Origin: Saprospiraceae bacterium
GTDB taxonomy: Bacteria; Bacteroidota; Bacteroidia; Chitinophagales; Saprospiraceae
Length of the DNA stretch: 64,000 nt
NCBI GenBank assembly: GCA_019187225.1
Contig: JABAQQ010000023.1
Location: forward strand, 186,001-250,000
Direction of reading: 5' to 3'
Of this stretch, positions 25,741 to 33,879 are shown one piece after another. Made by a program: the position numbers and the translations under genes. Numbering within the stretch: position 1 is the stretch's first letter; the number at the start of each line of letters is the position of its first letter. The notes beneath the pieces were generated by a model. It saw only the letters and a list, made by a program, of their open reading frames with translations, did no database searches and was not told where the DNA came from.

Positions 25741-27078
25741 ATGAGTGAAGCATTAAACTCTAAATTAGGTGGCTATATTCGGAAGATAAACCAACGGTTT
25801 TCAGACTTGAAAGCCCCGGAGCAGTTAGCGGTTTTTGGCGTGACAAACAAAGAAGGGGTGGTAAATACAGGTGTTCCTCCAAGTGATGATTTGAGTAATT
25901 ATATCGTAGTCGGCGAAGGCCAATTTGTTTACAACCCCTACCGGGTAAATGTTGGCTCAATAGGCTTAACTCCCAAAGGTTTCAAAGGGTTAGTGAGTCC
26001 TGCTTACGTCGTATTTGAGACCAAAGATGAATTAGACCCGGAATACCTTTTCCTTTACCTGAAAAGCGAAAGGGGCATCAATTTGGTAAACCATTATGGA
26101 AATCGCGGTGGGGTAAGAGATGCTTTGCGATACGACGCTTTGATTGAAATTGATTTCCCTTTTGTTGACCGCCCTATCCAAAAAAACATCGTCGCCCGCC
26201 TCCAATCCCTCCAATCCCTGCACCGCGAAGCCGACGCTTTACTCGCCCGCCTGCAAGCCGATGTGAAGCGTTTGCGCCAAAGCATCTTGCAGGAAGCCAT
26301 ACAGGGAAAATTGGTGCCCAACTCCCCTCCTTTGGAGGGGTCGGGGGAGGCCCTGCTCGCCGACATCCGCGCCGAAAAAGAGCGCCGCGCCCGCGAAGCA
26401 GGAAAGAAACCGGAAGCGCCATTGCCGCCCGTCACACCGGAAGAGATGCCGTTTGAATTGCCGGAAGGGTGGCTGTGGTGTAGGTTGGGGGAAGTTTTAG
26501 ATATAGTTTCAGGCGTTCAAAAAGGGAAAGCGTACAATGTAAACACCTTTGAAGTACCTTATTTAAGGGTAGCAAATGTTCAGCGTGGATGGCTGGATTT
26601 GAATGAGATAAAAACCATTCCTGTTTCGCAAGAAGATTTTGAAAGACTGCTTCTCAAAAAAAGAGACATTTTAATGACTGAAGGTGGCGACCCTGATAAA
26701 TTGGGAAGATGTGCAATTTGGAATGAAGAAGTCGAAACGTGCATTCACCAAAACCATATTTTCAGGGGACGAATTATTTTGCAAGAGCAGAATGAATTTT
26801 ATCTAATGGCCCTTTTGAATTCCCCATACGCCATTAAGTATTTTTTGAGGAAGTTTAAGCAAATGACCAATCTGGCATCGGTAAGTAAATCTGATTTGTC
26901 CAATTTGCACATTCCATTGCCGCCTATTTCAATACAAAATTTGATTCTAAAAGACCTTGAAAAGCGTAGCGCCCAACTCACCCAACTCGACCAACAACTC
27001 ACCGCCCTGCAAGCCAAAACGGAACGCCTGTGGAAAAGTGAACTCCAGCAAACTTTCAAATTTGAAAACGTCGGATAA
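25741..27078 (+). CDS. hsdS: type I restriction-modification specificity subunit S
   Basis: The ATG at 25741 gives MSEALNSKLGGYIRKINQ, 445 aa. It has two target-recognition domains (about 1-140 and 235-400), each followed by a coiled-coil spacer (RLQSLQSLHREADALLARLQADVKRLRQS and LEKRSAQLTQLDQQLTALQAKTERLW). Both recognition domains are AT-rich while both spacers are GC-rich, as expected where recognition domains are swapped by recombination. In the first spacer, a palindromic repeat at 26323-26350 is read in frame as NSPPLEGSGEA. It lies 12 bp after hsdR. Confidence 0.94.
   Translation: MSEALNSKLGGYIRKINQRFSDLKAPEQLAVFGVTNKEGVVNTGVPPSDDLSNYIVVGEGQFVYNPYRVNVGSIGLTPKGFKGLVSPAYVVFETKDELDPEYLFLYLKSERGINLVNHYGNRGGVRDALRYDALIEIDFPFVDRPIQKNIVARLQSLQSLHREADALLARLQADVKRLRQSILQEAIQGKLVPNSPPLEGSGEALLADIRAEKERRAREAGKKPEAPLPPVTPEEMPFELPEGWLWCRLGEVLDIVSGVQKGKAYNVNTFEVPYLRVANVQRGWLDLNEIKTIPVSQEDFERLLLKKRDILMTEGGDPDKLGRCAIWNEEVETCIHQNHIFRGRIILQEQNEFYLMALLNSPYAIKYFLRKFKQMTNLASVSKSDLSNLHIPLPPISIQNLILKDLEKRSAQLTQLDQQLTALQAKTERLWKSELQQTFKFENVG
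26323..26350. repeat. palindromic TCCCCTCC-TTT-GGAGGGG repeat within hsdS
   Basis: The sequence CCCCTCC TTT GGAGGGG, followed by TCGGGGGAGG, is a form of the palindromic repeat common between genes in Bacteroidota. Here it is inside the reading frame of hsdS, in the spacer between the first recognition domain and the second half, and keeps the frame open. Confidence 0.75.
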
Positions 27079-27140
27079 AACGAACTGCGACGCCGGATGC
27101 GCGGTTTTTTCCGTATCTTGTCACGCTAAAAAGCAACGAT

Positions 27141-27305
27141 ATGTCCATCACCATTTCTCCTAAAATGACCCCGGAGGAAATCAAAAAAGCCCTCGAAAGG
27201 CTGCCTTCCGGGAAACGCCTGCAAGCCAAAAAGTACAGCGGCGCGATAAAATTGCGCGAAGACCCTTTGAAGTATCAAAAACGCATCCGCGATGAATGGA
27301 ACTAA
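27141..27305 (+). CDS. antitoxin of a VapBC-type pair
   Basis: This 54-aa gene starts MSITISPKMTPEEIKKALE and ends LREDPLKYQKRIRDEWN, the EDP-x-QK-x-RDEW tail typical of short Bacteroidota antitoxins paired with PIN toxins. Its last 14 bases overlap the start of the PIN gene, so the two are translationally coupled. The basic middle (KRLQAKKYSGAIKL) may bind the toxin. It lies 62 bp after hsdS, inside the restriction-modification operon. Confidence 0.82.
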   Translation: MSITISPKMTPEEIKKALERLPSGKRLQAKKYSGAIKLREDPLKYQKRIRDEWN

Positions 27306-27663
27306 ACTGTTGGTGGATACCAATATCGCCCTGTATTTCCTGGGTGGCGACCCGGTATTGTCCAGTCTTTTAGACCAGCGGGAAATTTACGTGTCGGCCA
27401 TTACCGAAATGGAATTGCTGGGCTATCCGGGCATCACGCAAACGGAGGCGGAACGCATCCACAATTTCCTGAACGACTGCCAATTGGTGGAAATCAACGC
27501 CGATGTGCGGAAAAAAGCCATCGAAATCCGCCGGTTGCACAACCTGAAATTGCCCGACGCCATCATCGCGGCTACTGCGCTGCATCTCAACCTTCCGCTG
27601 ATTTCCGCCGACGATATTTTTTCCCGCATCGGCGAATTGAATTTCGTGTTTTACGCGCTTTAA
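27292..27663 (+). CDS. PIN-domain ribonuclease toxin (VapC-like)
   Basis: The 123-aa protein is a single PIN domain. The acidic metal-binding residues are visible: Asp in LLVDTNIALYFL (about residue 9), Glu in AITEMELLGYPG (about 42), Asp in LKLPDAIIAATAL (about 93) and ISADDIF near the C-terminus. VapC toxins cleave RNA, often initiator tRNA or rRNA. It overlaps its antitoxin by 14 bp and is followed four bases later by hsdM, so it is transcribed as part of the hsd operon. Confidence 0.9.
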   Translation: MNGTKLLVDTNIALYFLGGDPVLSSLLDQREIYVSAITEMELLGYPGITQTEAERIHNFLNDCQLVEINADVRKKAIEIRRLHNLKLPDAIIAATALHLNLPLISADDIFSRIGELNFVFYAL

Positions 27664-27667
27664 AGCA

Positions 27668-29149
27668 ATGGCAAAGACCTCGACAAATAATACCGCGCCC
27701 AACGGCAACGGCAAAAGCTTAGGCAGCATCATTCAGGGCATCCGCAACATCATGCGTGAAGACCCCGGCGTGAACGGCGACGGGCAGCGCCTCGAACAAC
27801 TTTCCTGGCTTATCTTTCTCAAACTGCTCGACGCCAACGAAGCCGAATACGAACTCGACCTCGACGGCTACACTTCCCCCATCCCGGAGCGCCTGCGCTG
27901 GCGTACGTGGGCAGAAGCGCCCGACAAAGACCGGCTCACCGGCGAAGACCTTATCGCATTTATTGACACCCAATTGTTTCCGGGATTGCGCCGCTTGCGG
28001 GCAAGCGAACAAAACAACCCCGTCGCCCGGAGCATCGCGCACACGCTCACCACGCTTTTCACCGATGTAAACAACTACATGAAAAACGGGGTGGTGCTGG
28101 CGAAAGTCATCAACCAACTCAACCAGATAGATTTCAACAGCCGCAAAGAGCGCCATTTGTTCAACGACATCTACGAACAAATGCTGCGCGAACTGCAAAG
28201 CGCCGGGAGTTACGGGGAATTTTACACGCCGCGCCCGATTACCAATTTCATCGTGGAAAAGGTCAACCCGCAATCCGGGGAAATCGTGCTCGACCCCGCC
28301 TGTGGCACGGGTGGTTTTTTGGTTTCGACGGTGGAACACCTGCGCGGCCAAAATCTCACCACCGAACAGGAACTCCAACTCGAACAATACATCCGGGGCA
28401 TCGAATGGAAAACGCTGCCCTACGCGCTTTGCGCCATTAACTTGCGCCTGCACAACCTTTCGCAGCCCGACATTACGAAAGACGACGCTTTCAGCCGCCC
28501 GCTCAGCACTTACACTTCCGAAGACCGGGTGCATTGCATCGTCGCCAATCCGCCGTTCGGCGGCACGATGGACGCCAGCGCCCACAACAACTTTACCACC
28601 GCCTACAAGACCAAAGAGACCGCCGACCTGTTTTTGGTGCTTATGATTGAACTGCTGCTCGACGGCGGGCGGGCGGGCATCGTGCTACCCGACGGCTCGC
28701 TTTCCGGCGAAGGGGTAAAAGCCCGCATCCGGCAAAAGTTGTTGGAAGATTGCAACCTGCACACGATTGTCCGCCTCGACAATTCCGTTTTCAAACCCTA
28801 CGCTACCGTCAAAACCAACCTGCTTTTTTTCACCAAAGGACAACCCACCAAAGAGGTTTGGTACTTCCAAAATCCCTTGCCCGAAGGCTCGAAAGGTTAC
28901 TCCAAAACCAAGCCGATGCAGGACAAAGACTTCGACGCCCTGCGCGCATGGTGGGACAATCGCACCGAAAACGAAAACGCCTGGCGTGTTCACATCGCTG
29001 ACATCGCCGCAAGAGGCTACGACCTCGACATCAAACACCCCAACGCGGTACAGGAAGAAATTCTGGAAGCGCCGCCGGTCATCATTGCGCAAATCGAAAA
29101 GGATTTGGAAGCGTTGGTGGGGTTGGTGGGAAAGATGAAAAACTTTTAG
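27668..29149 (+). CDS. hsdM: type I restriction-modification DNA methyltransferase subunit M
   Basis: The 493-aa protein has the HsdM N-terminal helical domain (about 15-150) and an N6-adenine methyltransferase domain with the conserved GEFYTPRPITNFIVEKV, motif I VLDPACGTGGFLVS (about 207-220) and motif IV CIVANPPFGGTMD (about 295-307). It methylates the host target with HsdS and forms the restriction complex with HsdR. The order R-S-(toxin-antitoxin)-M is unusual because the toxin pair separates hsdS from hsdM. Confidence 0.96.
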   Translation: MAKTSTNNTAPNGNGKSLGSIIQGIRNIMREDPGVNGDGQRLEQLSWLIFLKLLDANEAEYELDLDGYTSPIPERLRWRTWAEAPDKDRLTGEDLIAFIDTQLFPGLRRLRASEQNNPVARSIAHTLTTLFTDVNNYMKNGVVLAKVINQLNQIDFNSRKERHLFNDIYEQMLRELQSAGSYGEFYTPRPITNFIVEKVNPQSGEIVLDPACGTGGFLVSTVEHLRGQNLTTEQELQLEQYIRGIEWKTLPYALCAINLRLHNLSQPDITKDDAFSRPLSTYTSEDRVHCIVANPPFGGTMDASAHNNFTTAYKTKETADLFLVLMIELLLDGGRAGIVLPDGSLSGEGVKARIRQKLLEDCNLHTIVRLDNSVFKPYATVKTNLLFFTKGQPTKEVWYFQNPLPEGSKGYSKTKPMQDKDFDALRAWWDNRTENENAWRVHIADIAARGYDLDIKHPNAVQEEILEAPPVIIAQIEKDLEALVGLVGKMKNF

Positions 29150-29172
29150 TTCACGCTTAAACCTTTGAAAAT

Positions 29173-30255
29173 ATGGCAAATGCGGAACATTTGGCGATTT
29201 TGAAGCAAGGGGTGGAGGTGTGGAATAAGTGGAGGGAAGAGAATAAAGACATTAGGCCGGATTTATCAAACAGCAACCTTTCCGGCGCCCGTTTATCAGG
29301 AATTTATTTGTCTGGAGCAGATTTGTCTGGATCACATTTCTCTGATGCCGATTTATCGAAAGCGTACCTTTCCGATGCCGACTTATCGGGGGCATTATTG
29401 AGAAATGCTTACCTGGTCAGAGCCCACCTGCCTGGAGCCAACCTATCGGGAGCTGACATGCATAATATCAATTTGTCTTGGTCTAACATATCTTATTCCA
29501 GCTTAGCTTATGCCAATCTATCCAGTGCATCACTTTTTCGCACCGACCTAACCGGCGCAAATTTGACTGGAGCTAATCTAACCGGCGCCAATCTAACCAG
29601 CGCTTCTTTACTAGAAACTAATCTAACAAATGCAAATATTCAAGGGGCTAATATATATGGAATATCTGTTTGGGATATAAAAAAGGATCGTATAATTCAA
29701 AAAGATTTGGTAGTTACTAAACCTAATGAGCCAACCATTACAGTGGATGACCTCGAAATCGCCCAATTCATCTACCTCCTTCTCAACAACCAAAAATTCC
29801 GCGATGTCATCGAAACCGTCACCTCCAAAGCCGTTCTGATTTTAGGCCGCTTTACCGACGAACGGAAAAAAGTGCTCGACGCCATCCGGGAAGAACTGCG
29901 CAACCGCAATTTCCTGCCTATACTTTTTGATTTTGAAAAACCGGCTACCCGCGACCTGACCGAAACCATTTCTATTTTGGCGAAGTTGTCGCGCTTTGTT
30001 ATTGCCGACCTGACCGATGCGAAGAGCATACCGCAGGAATTAAGCCATATCATTCCGTTTATGCCCAACCTGCCGGTTATTCCTATCATTTTGCAGGGGC
30101 AGCGGAAATACGCCATGTTCGAGCACTGGCGTCCTTATCCCTGGGTTTTACCGATTTACGAATACGAAAACGAGGGGCATTTAATTTCTACTTTGTCGGC
30201 AGAGGTTATCGAACCGGCGGAGAGGAAGGTGCAGGAGATACGGGGCATAAAATAA
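29173..30255 (+). CDS. pentapeptide-repeat protein with C-terminal TIR-like domain
   Basis: The 360-aa protein begins with a short helical segment. About 25 pentapeptide repeats of the A(D/N)LSG type follow (about residues 33-165), forming a right-handed quadrilateral helix. From about 195 onward is an alpha/beta domain with AVLILGRFTDERKKVLDAI, FLPILFDFEKPATRDLTE, RFVIADLTDAKSIPQEL and PVIPIILQG. That pattern recalls TIR-like folds in defence proteins, but a NADase Glu is not securely identified. The repeat half is AT-rich and the C-terminal half GC-rich, pointing to a fusion. It lies 23 bp after hsdM, so a defence role is plausible. Confidence 0.8.
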   Translation: MANAEHLAILKQGVEVWNKWREENKDIRPDLSNSNLSGARLSGIYLSGADLSGSHFSDADLSKAYLSDADLSGALLRNAYLVRAHLPGANLSGADMHNINLSWSNISYSSLAYANLSSASLFRTDLTGANLTGANLTGANLTSASLLETNLTNANIQGANIYGISVWDIKKDRIIQKDLVVTKPNEPTITVDDLEIAQFIYLLLNNQKFRDVIETVTSKAVLILGRFTDERKKVLDAIREELRNRNFLPILFDFEKPATRDLTETISILAKLSRFVIADLTDAKSIPQELSHIIPFMPNLPVIPIILQGQRKYAMFEHWRPYPWVLPIYEYENEGHLISTLSAEVIEPAERKVQEIRGIK

Positions 30256-30286
30256 AAAACCCTTGCAAGTTATTCACTCACAAGGG
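30251..30286 (-). terminator. terminator after tRNA-Glu
   Basis: On the minus strand CCCTTG and CAAGGG (30281-30286 and 30260-30265), extended by wobble pairs, form a stem followed by TTTTTTATT. It lies 16 bases past the 3' end of the tRNA. Confidence 0.7.
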
Positions 30287-30301
30287 AATAGGGAATTTCA
30301 G

Positions 30302-30376
30302 TGGTAGCCCGTACGGGAATCGAACCCGTGTTACAAGAATGAAAATCTTGCGTCCTAACCCCTAGACGAACGGGCC
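30302..30376 (-). tRNA. tRNA-Glu (UUC)
   Basis: Read on the minus strand the 75-nt gene starts GGCCCGTTCGTCTAGGGG, has the anticodon loop TTTTCAT (anticodon TTC), the T-arm GGGTTCGATTCCC, and ends ACGGGCTACCA with the CCA encoded. Acceptor pairing GGCCCGT/ACGGGCT closes with a G-U at the first pair. Confidence 0.95.
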
Positions 30377-30413
30377 TTTACGATTGCAGATTGCGGATTT
30401 CAGATTGCGGATT
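30377..30413. repeat. GATTGCGGATT word array
   Basis: Three to four imperfect copies of GATTGCGGATT/CAGATTGCGGATT lie directly upstream of tRNA-Glu. The same words recur at 34887-34926. Bases 30414-30522 show nothing else. Confidence 0.6.
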
Positions 30414-30522
30414 AAACCGCGAAAAACCATCTTTCCGTAAAAGCGGGGCAAAGATAGCGGCAGCAGTGTTGGAAATCCAAATAGCGTTGAAAAATTTTTC
30501 AGAAAAAATTTTGAAGCCCTGT

Positions 30523-32352
30523 CTAAAATCCATTCTGTTCCAAAACAGCCGCCGCCTTTTTTTGCACATCCGGATCCACTTCGAGTTCCGGCGCATGGTG
30601 CGGCTTTTTCCGCGCATCCACTACCAGCGGCCCGCGGCATCCCCAGTGTTTGAATTCGGTAAACGCTTGCACCCCGTACACATCGTGGCTCGGATTGGCG
30701 CGGGTGAAGGCGACCCACAAAAAATTGTTCAAAGTCGCTGCGGCGAATGGGCTGTCGTCAACAAGCAGAATGAGCGGTATATGTTGTAAATCAAAACGTT
30801 CGAGCCAGCGGCACAGCGTTTCAGCCTGGTCGCGGGCGGTTTTTTCCACTTCAAATTTGGGCGCCTGCACGGCCAGAATACCAGGCAGGCAAAAGTGTGG
30901 CGCACTGAAGCCTTCGGGCAGGGAAAATGCTTGCGGCAGCTCTGTTTTTAGTTCGCGGCGTTGGTCGCCCCGGCAAGCGACCACCACTTTGGAGCCTTCG
31001 TTCCATCCCGTGCCGGAGTAGTCGAGTGTGTCTATGGTGGTGCGGGTCTGGAAGTGCAGGTCGCGCGTCCAGTCCACGCGTTCGAGTACGTGGCGGAAAA
31101 AATGCGGGATGTCGTGGGTATCGAGATTCGGGTTGTCGTCCGAGGCGGCGATGATCAGAAATTTGGCCAGCGAAGTCTGGCCGGAACCGAGGATGCGGTT
31201 GGCGATCGTGAGTATCTCCTCGGGTTTGCGTTCCCGGAAAGGCATATAGCGCTCGTGCCCGATGGCCAGCAGCAGGGGGTGTACGCCGGCGGCGTCCACC
31301 GCGTGCAGTTCCTTAAGACCGGGAAATTCCTGCGGTGTGAGCGGCGCCACGAGTTCGTGGATGAGCCAGCCGAAACTGCTGTCCTCCATCGGCGGGCGGC
31401 CGACGACGCTGAAATGCCAGAGCGGGTCTTTGCGGTGGTACACTTTATGGACGCGCATCACGGGGAAATCGTGCGCCAGCGAGTAATAGCCCAAGTGATC
31501 GCCGAAGGGCCCTTCGGGCTTTTTCACGTCTTTCAGTATCTCCCCTGTGATGACGAAATCGGCGTCGGCGCTGATAAAATGGCCGTCGCGACGCGTGTAG
31601 CGAAAACGCCGCCCCGCCAGCATGCCGGCGAAGGTGAGTTCACTCAGGCCCTCCGGCAGCGGCATGATGGCCGAAAACGCGTGACTCGGTGGTCCGCCGA
31701 CAAAGATGCTGCACAAAAAAGGTTTATCGCTGCGGTTGTATTTGGTGTGGTGCACCCCGATGCCCCGGTGGAGTTGGTAGTGCAGGCCGATCTCTTCGTT
31801 CGGAATATATTCGTTGCCGGACAGTTGAATGCGGTACATGCCGAGGTTCGACTGCATCACATTGCCGGGCGCGTCGGGGTCTTCGGTGTACACCTGCGGC
31901 ATGGTGATGAAAGCGCCACCGTCCATCTGCCAGCTTTTGATCTGGGGCAACCGGTCGATGGTGGTCGTGCCAAAGGTCGCAGGCGCGCCAAACCAGTTGC
32001 GTGACGGCAGGGCCGACAATGCTGTGAAGGGCGCGCCAAGGTAGCGCCCCGGTTTTTTCAGCAATTGGGTGGGATCTTTTTTCAGTTCGATGACGCGCTT
32101 CACGCGGTCGAGCGTATGGCGGAAGAGAAATTCCGTTTGTTTGAACGTACCGTAGATATTGCTCACTGCCTGAAAGGGACTGCCTTTCACGCGCTCGAAC
32201 AGGATGGCCGGGCCCCGGCGCTCGAAGACCTGCCGGTGGATTTCGGCCATTTCCAGGTCGGGATCCACTTCTTCCCGGATGCGCAGCAGCATTCCGTGCC
32301 GTTCCAGGTCGCGCACGGCGTCGCGGAGATTTCGGTATCGGACGTTGGACAT
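30523..32352 (-). CDS. ubiD: UbiD-family decarboxylase
   Basis: The 609-aa protein is a full-length UbiD-family prenyl-FMN-dependent decarboxylase (YRNLRDAVRDLERHGMLLRI, GPAILFERVKGSPF, VGGPPSHAFSAIMPLPEG, ITGEILKDVKKPEGPFGDHLGYYS). In Bacteroidota such genes usually act in quinone (menaquinone) synthesis on an aromatic acid; a UbiX partner is not in the window. The C-terminal extension beyond about 500 aa is typical of the longer members. The first codons (MSNV) are supplied by the GTCCAAC repeat array that abuts the gene, so the start codon itself lies in repeat DNA. Confidence 0.92.
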   Translation of the reverse strand: MSNVRYRNLRDAVRDLERHGMLLRIREEVDPDLEMAEIHRQVFERRGPAILFERVKGSPFQAVSNIYGTFKQTEFLFRHTLDRVKRVIELKKDPTQLLKKPGRYLGAPFTALSALPSRNWFGAPATFGTTTIDRLPQIKSWQMDGGAFITMPQVYTEDPDAPGNVMQSNLGMYRIQLSGNEYIPNEEIGLHYQLHRGIGVHHTKYNRSDKPFLCSIFVGGPPSHAFSAIMPLPEGLSELTFAGMLAGRRFRYTRRDGHFISADADFVITGEILKDVKKPEGPFGDHLGYYSLAHDFPVMRVHKVYHRKDPLWHFSVVGRPPMEDSSFGWLIHELVAPLTPQEFPGLKELHAVDAAGVHPLLLAIGHERYMPFRERKPEEILTIANRILGSGQTSLAKFLIIAASDDNPNLDTHDIPHFFRHVLERVDWTRDLHFQTRTTIDTLDYSGTGWNEGSKVVVACRGDQRRELKTELPQAFSLPEGFSAPHFCLPGILAVQAPKFEVEKTARDQAETLCRWLERFDLQHIPLILLVDDSPFAAATLNNFLWVAFTRANPSHDVYGVQAFTEFKHWGCRGPLVVDARKKPHHAPELEVDPDVQKKAAAVLEQNGF

Positions 32353-32440
32353 GGACGTTGGACTGTTGGATTGTTGGACGTTGGACTGTTGGACGTTGGA
32401 CTGTTGGACGTTGGACGTTGGACGTTGGACTGTTGGACGT
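32345..32440. repeat. GTTGGAC / TGTTGGACG array at the ubiD start
   Basis: Head-to-tail GTTGGAC and TGTTGGA words run from the first codons of ubiD up to the MITE-like element at 32441. Confidence 0.85.
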
Positions 32441-32818
32441 TGGACTGTTGGACGTTGGATTATTCAGGCGCAAAATAAACAGGGAGTGTTCAAAAAAGTG
32501 TGTCATTCCACTTTATCCAAACCCCGCGTGAACAACCGCGAAGCGGTTAAATTTGATTAGCCCCGTGTGAAACGCGGGATTAATGGATAGAGGGAGTTTT
32601 AGCAACTGCGGAGCAGTTGAACTTCATTCCAAATATTTGATATTCAATCGCTTCGCGGTTGGCATTTTTTTGGGGGGAGGCAGATTGTCCCCCGTGTTGC
32701 GCACGGGGTTAATCAAATTTGTCCGCTTTGCGGTCGGATTTTAAAAAACAAAATGACACACTTTTTTGAACACTCCCTGTTTATTTTGCGCCTGAATAAT
32801 CCAACGTCCAACAGTCCA
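32441..32818. mobile_element. 378-bp MITE-like element with 67-bp perfect inverted ends
   Basis: Bases 32441-32507 and 32752-32818 are perfect 67-bp inverted repeats. Each arm contains GGGAGTGTTCAAAAAAGTGT, which looks like a transposon end, and the outer parts run into GTTGGAC words. The interior holds a second inverted pair near 32529-32560 and 32698-32733, and small palindromes around CCGCGAAGCGG and CTGCGGAGCAG. No transposase is encoded, so it would be a non-autonomous element or a foldback. The parent family was not identified. Confidence 0.75.
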
Positions 32819-32937
32819 CCGTCCAATAGTCAAACATCAAACTGTCAAACTGTCAAACTGTCAAACTGTCCAACTGTCAAACTGTCAAACTGTCAAACTG
32901 TCCAACGTCCAACAGTCCAACGTCCAACAATCCAACG
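32819..32937. repeat. GTCAAACT / GTCCAAC array after the START gene
   Basis: Words GTCCAAC, GTCAAACT and GTCCAACA run head to tail up to the stop codon of the START gene. It is the mirror-sense partner of the array at 32345-32440 across the MITE-like element. Confidence 0.8.
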
Positions 32938-33597
32938 TCACTCCCTGATATAAGCCAGTTTTGCCGACTGGTATTTAGGCTGCTGCAACATTTTGCGCAT
33001 CCGGCTGAGGGTTTCGAGCGGGCCCACGTCTATTGCCATATTGACCATCCAATCTGGGATATTGCCGGCGGGGTCGGAGTAGATGTAATATTCAATGTAC
33101 TGCCAACCGCCGGTACCGGGGACGACCGTCCAGCGGGTCGTGGTGGTTTTGATGCGCACAACGTCTTTATTTTCAGGCAAATAAACGGGTTTCGCGTAAC
33201 TGGTGGAAGTAACCCGTTTGGTCACCGAGTCCTGTTCCACCTTGGTCTGCAGCACAATATCGCGGTCGCTCAGCGGCCAGGGAAAATCAATTTTGGAATA
33301 ATAGAAAAACTCCTTGTCGCCCGTCCTTTTGAGGAGTTTGGCTTCGGCGATCTTGTAGCCCCACGCCGGGTAATTTTCCACTTCGTTCAGGAGTTGCACG
33401 ATGCCGGGCAAGGTGGCTTTCATCGAAGTCACCATTTTGATCTCGTGCACGTCGGAAGTTTTTTTGTAATAGACTTTTACGCCGTTTTTTTCATTTTTGA
33501 AAACCCAGCCGTCGGAGTTCTGGGCCAGTATGGATTGTGAAATGAAAATGCCGGGGAAAAGGAGCAGCAGCAGTCTGGAGGTCAAAAATTGTTGCAT
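32938..33597 (-). CDS. secreted START-domain lipid-binding protein
   Basis: The 219-aa protein has a signal peptide (about 1-25, ending SILAQ) and a START domain filling the rest: GVKVYYKKTSDVHEIKMV, DREFFYYSK-like segments (KEFFYYSKIDFPWPLSDRDIVL), TTTRWTVVPGTGGWQYIEYY and DVGPLETLSRMRKML. START proteins bind hydrophobic ligands in a central cavity; the ligand is unknown. It is monocistronic, between a repeat region and a 282-bp gap. Confidence 0.88.
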   Translation of the reverse strand: MQQFLTSRLLLLLFPGIFISQSILAQNSDGWVFKNEKNGVKVYYKKTSDVHEIKMVTSMKATLPGIVQLLNEVENYPAWGYKIAEAKLLKRTGDKEFFYYSKIDFPWPLSDRDIVLQTKVEQDSVTKRVTSTSYAKPVYLPENKDVVRIKTTTTRWTVVPGTGGWQYIEYYIYSDPAGNIPDWMVNMAIDVGPLETLSRMRKMLQQPKYQSAKLAYIRE

Positions 33598-33661
33598 GGG
33601 AATTGTTTTGTCTGTCAGGCGAAATCAGTGGTTTGGGGTTGATTATGAATCATGAGGCTGG

Positions 33662-33700
33662 ATCATCAACCATTATAAACCCGTATCAACCTTTATCAAC
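33662..33700. repeat. TATCAACC word array
   Basis: Imperfect TATCAACC/TATCAACT words, the same family as 16523-16568. The rest of 33598-33879 shows no gene or clear signal. Confidence 0.5.
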
Positions 33701-33879
33701 TATTATAATCAAAAGACTGTGCCACAACGCGAAAGGTGGCAGCCTTGTTCCGAAGAATCGGCAGAAAGGAAAAATTTTATGCGCAGTATAAAAACAGTTT
33801 GCACAACTCAAGCCTCACAAATCATTAAAAATCAGGCAAATCCAATCATGTCCATCCTTTTAATCACTTAAATCCCGGT

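Noticed and set aside
32441-32818. Rho-independent terminator
   Set aside because: 67-bp arms separated by 244 bp are far too large and lie upstream of ubiD, not after it.
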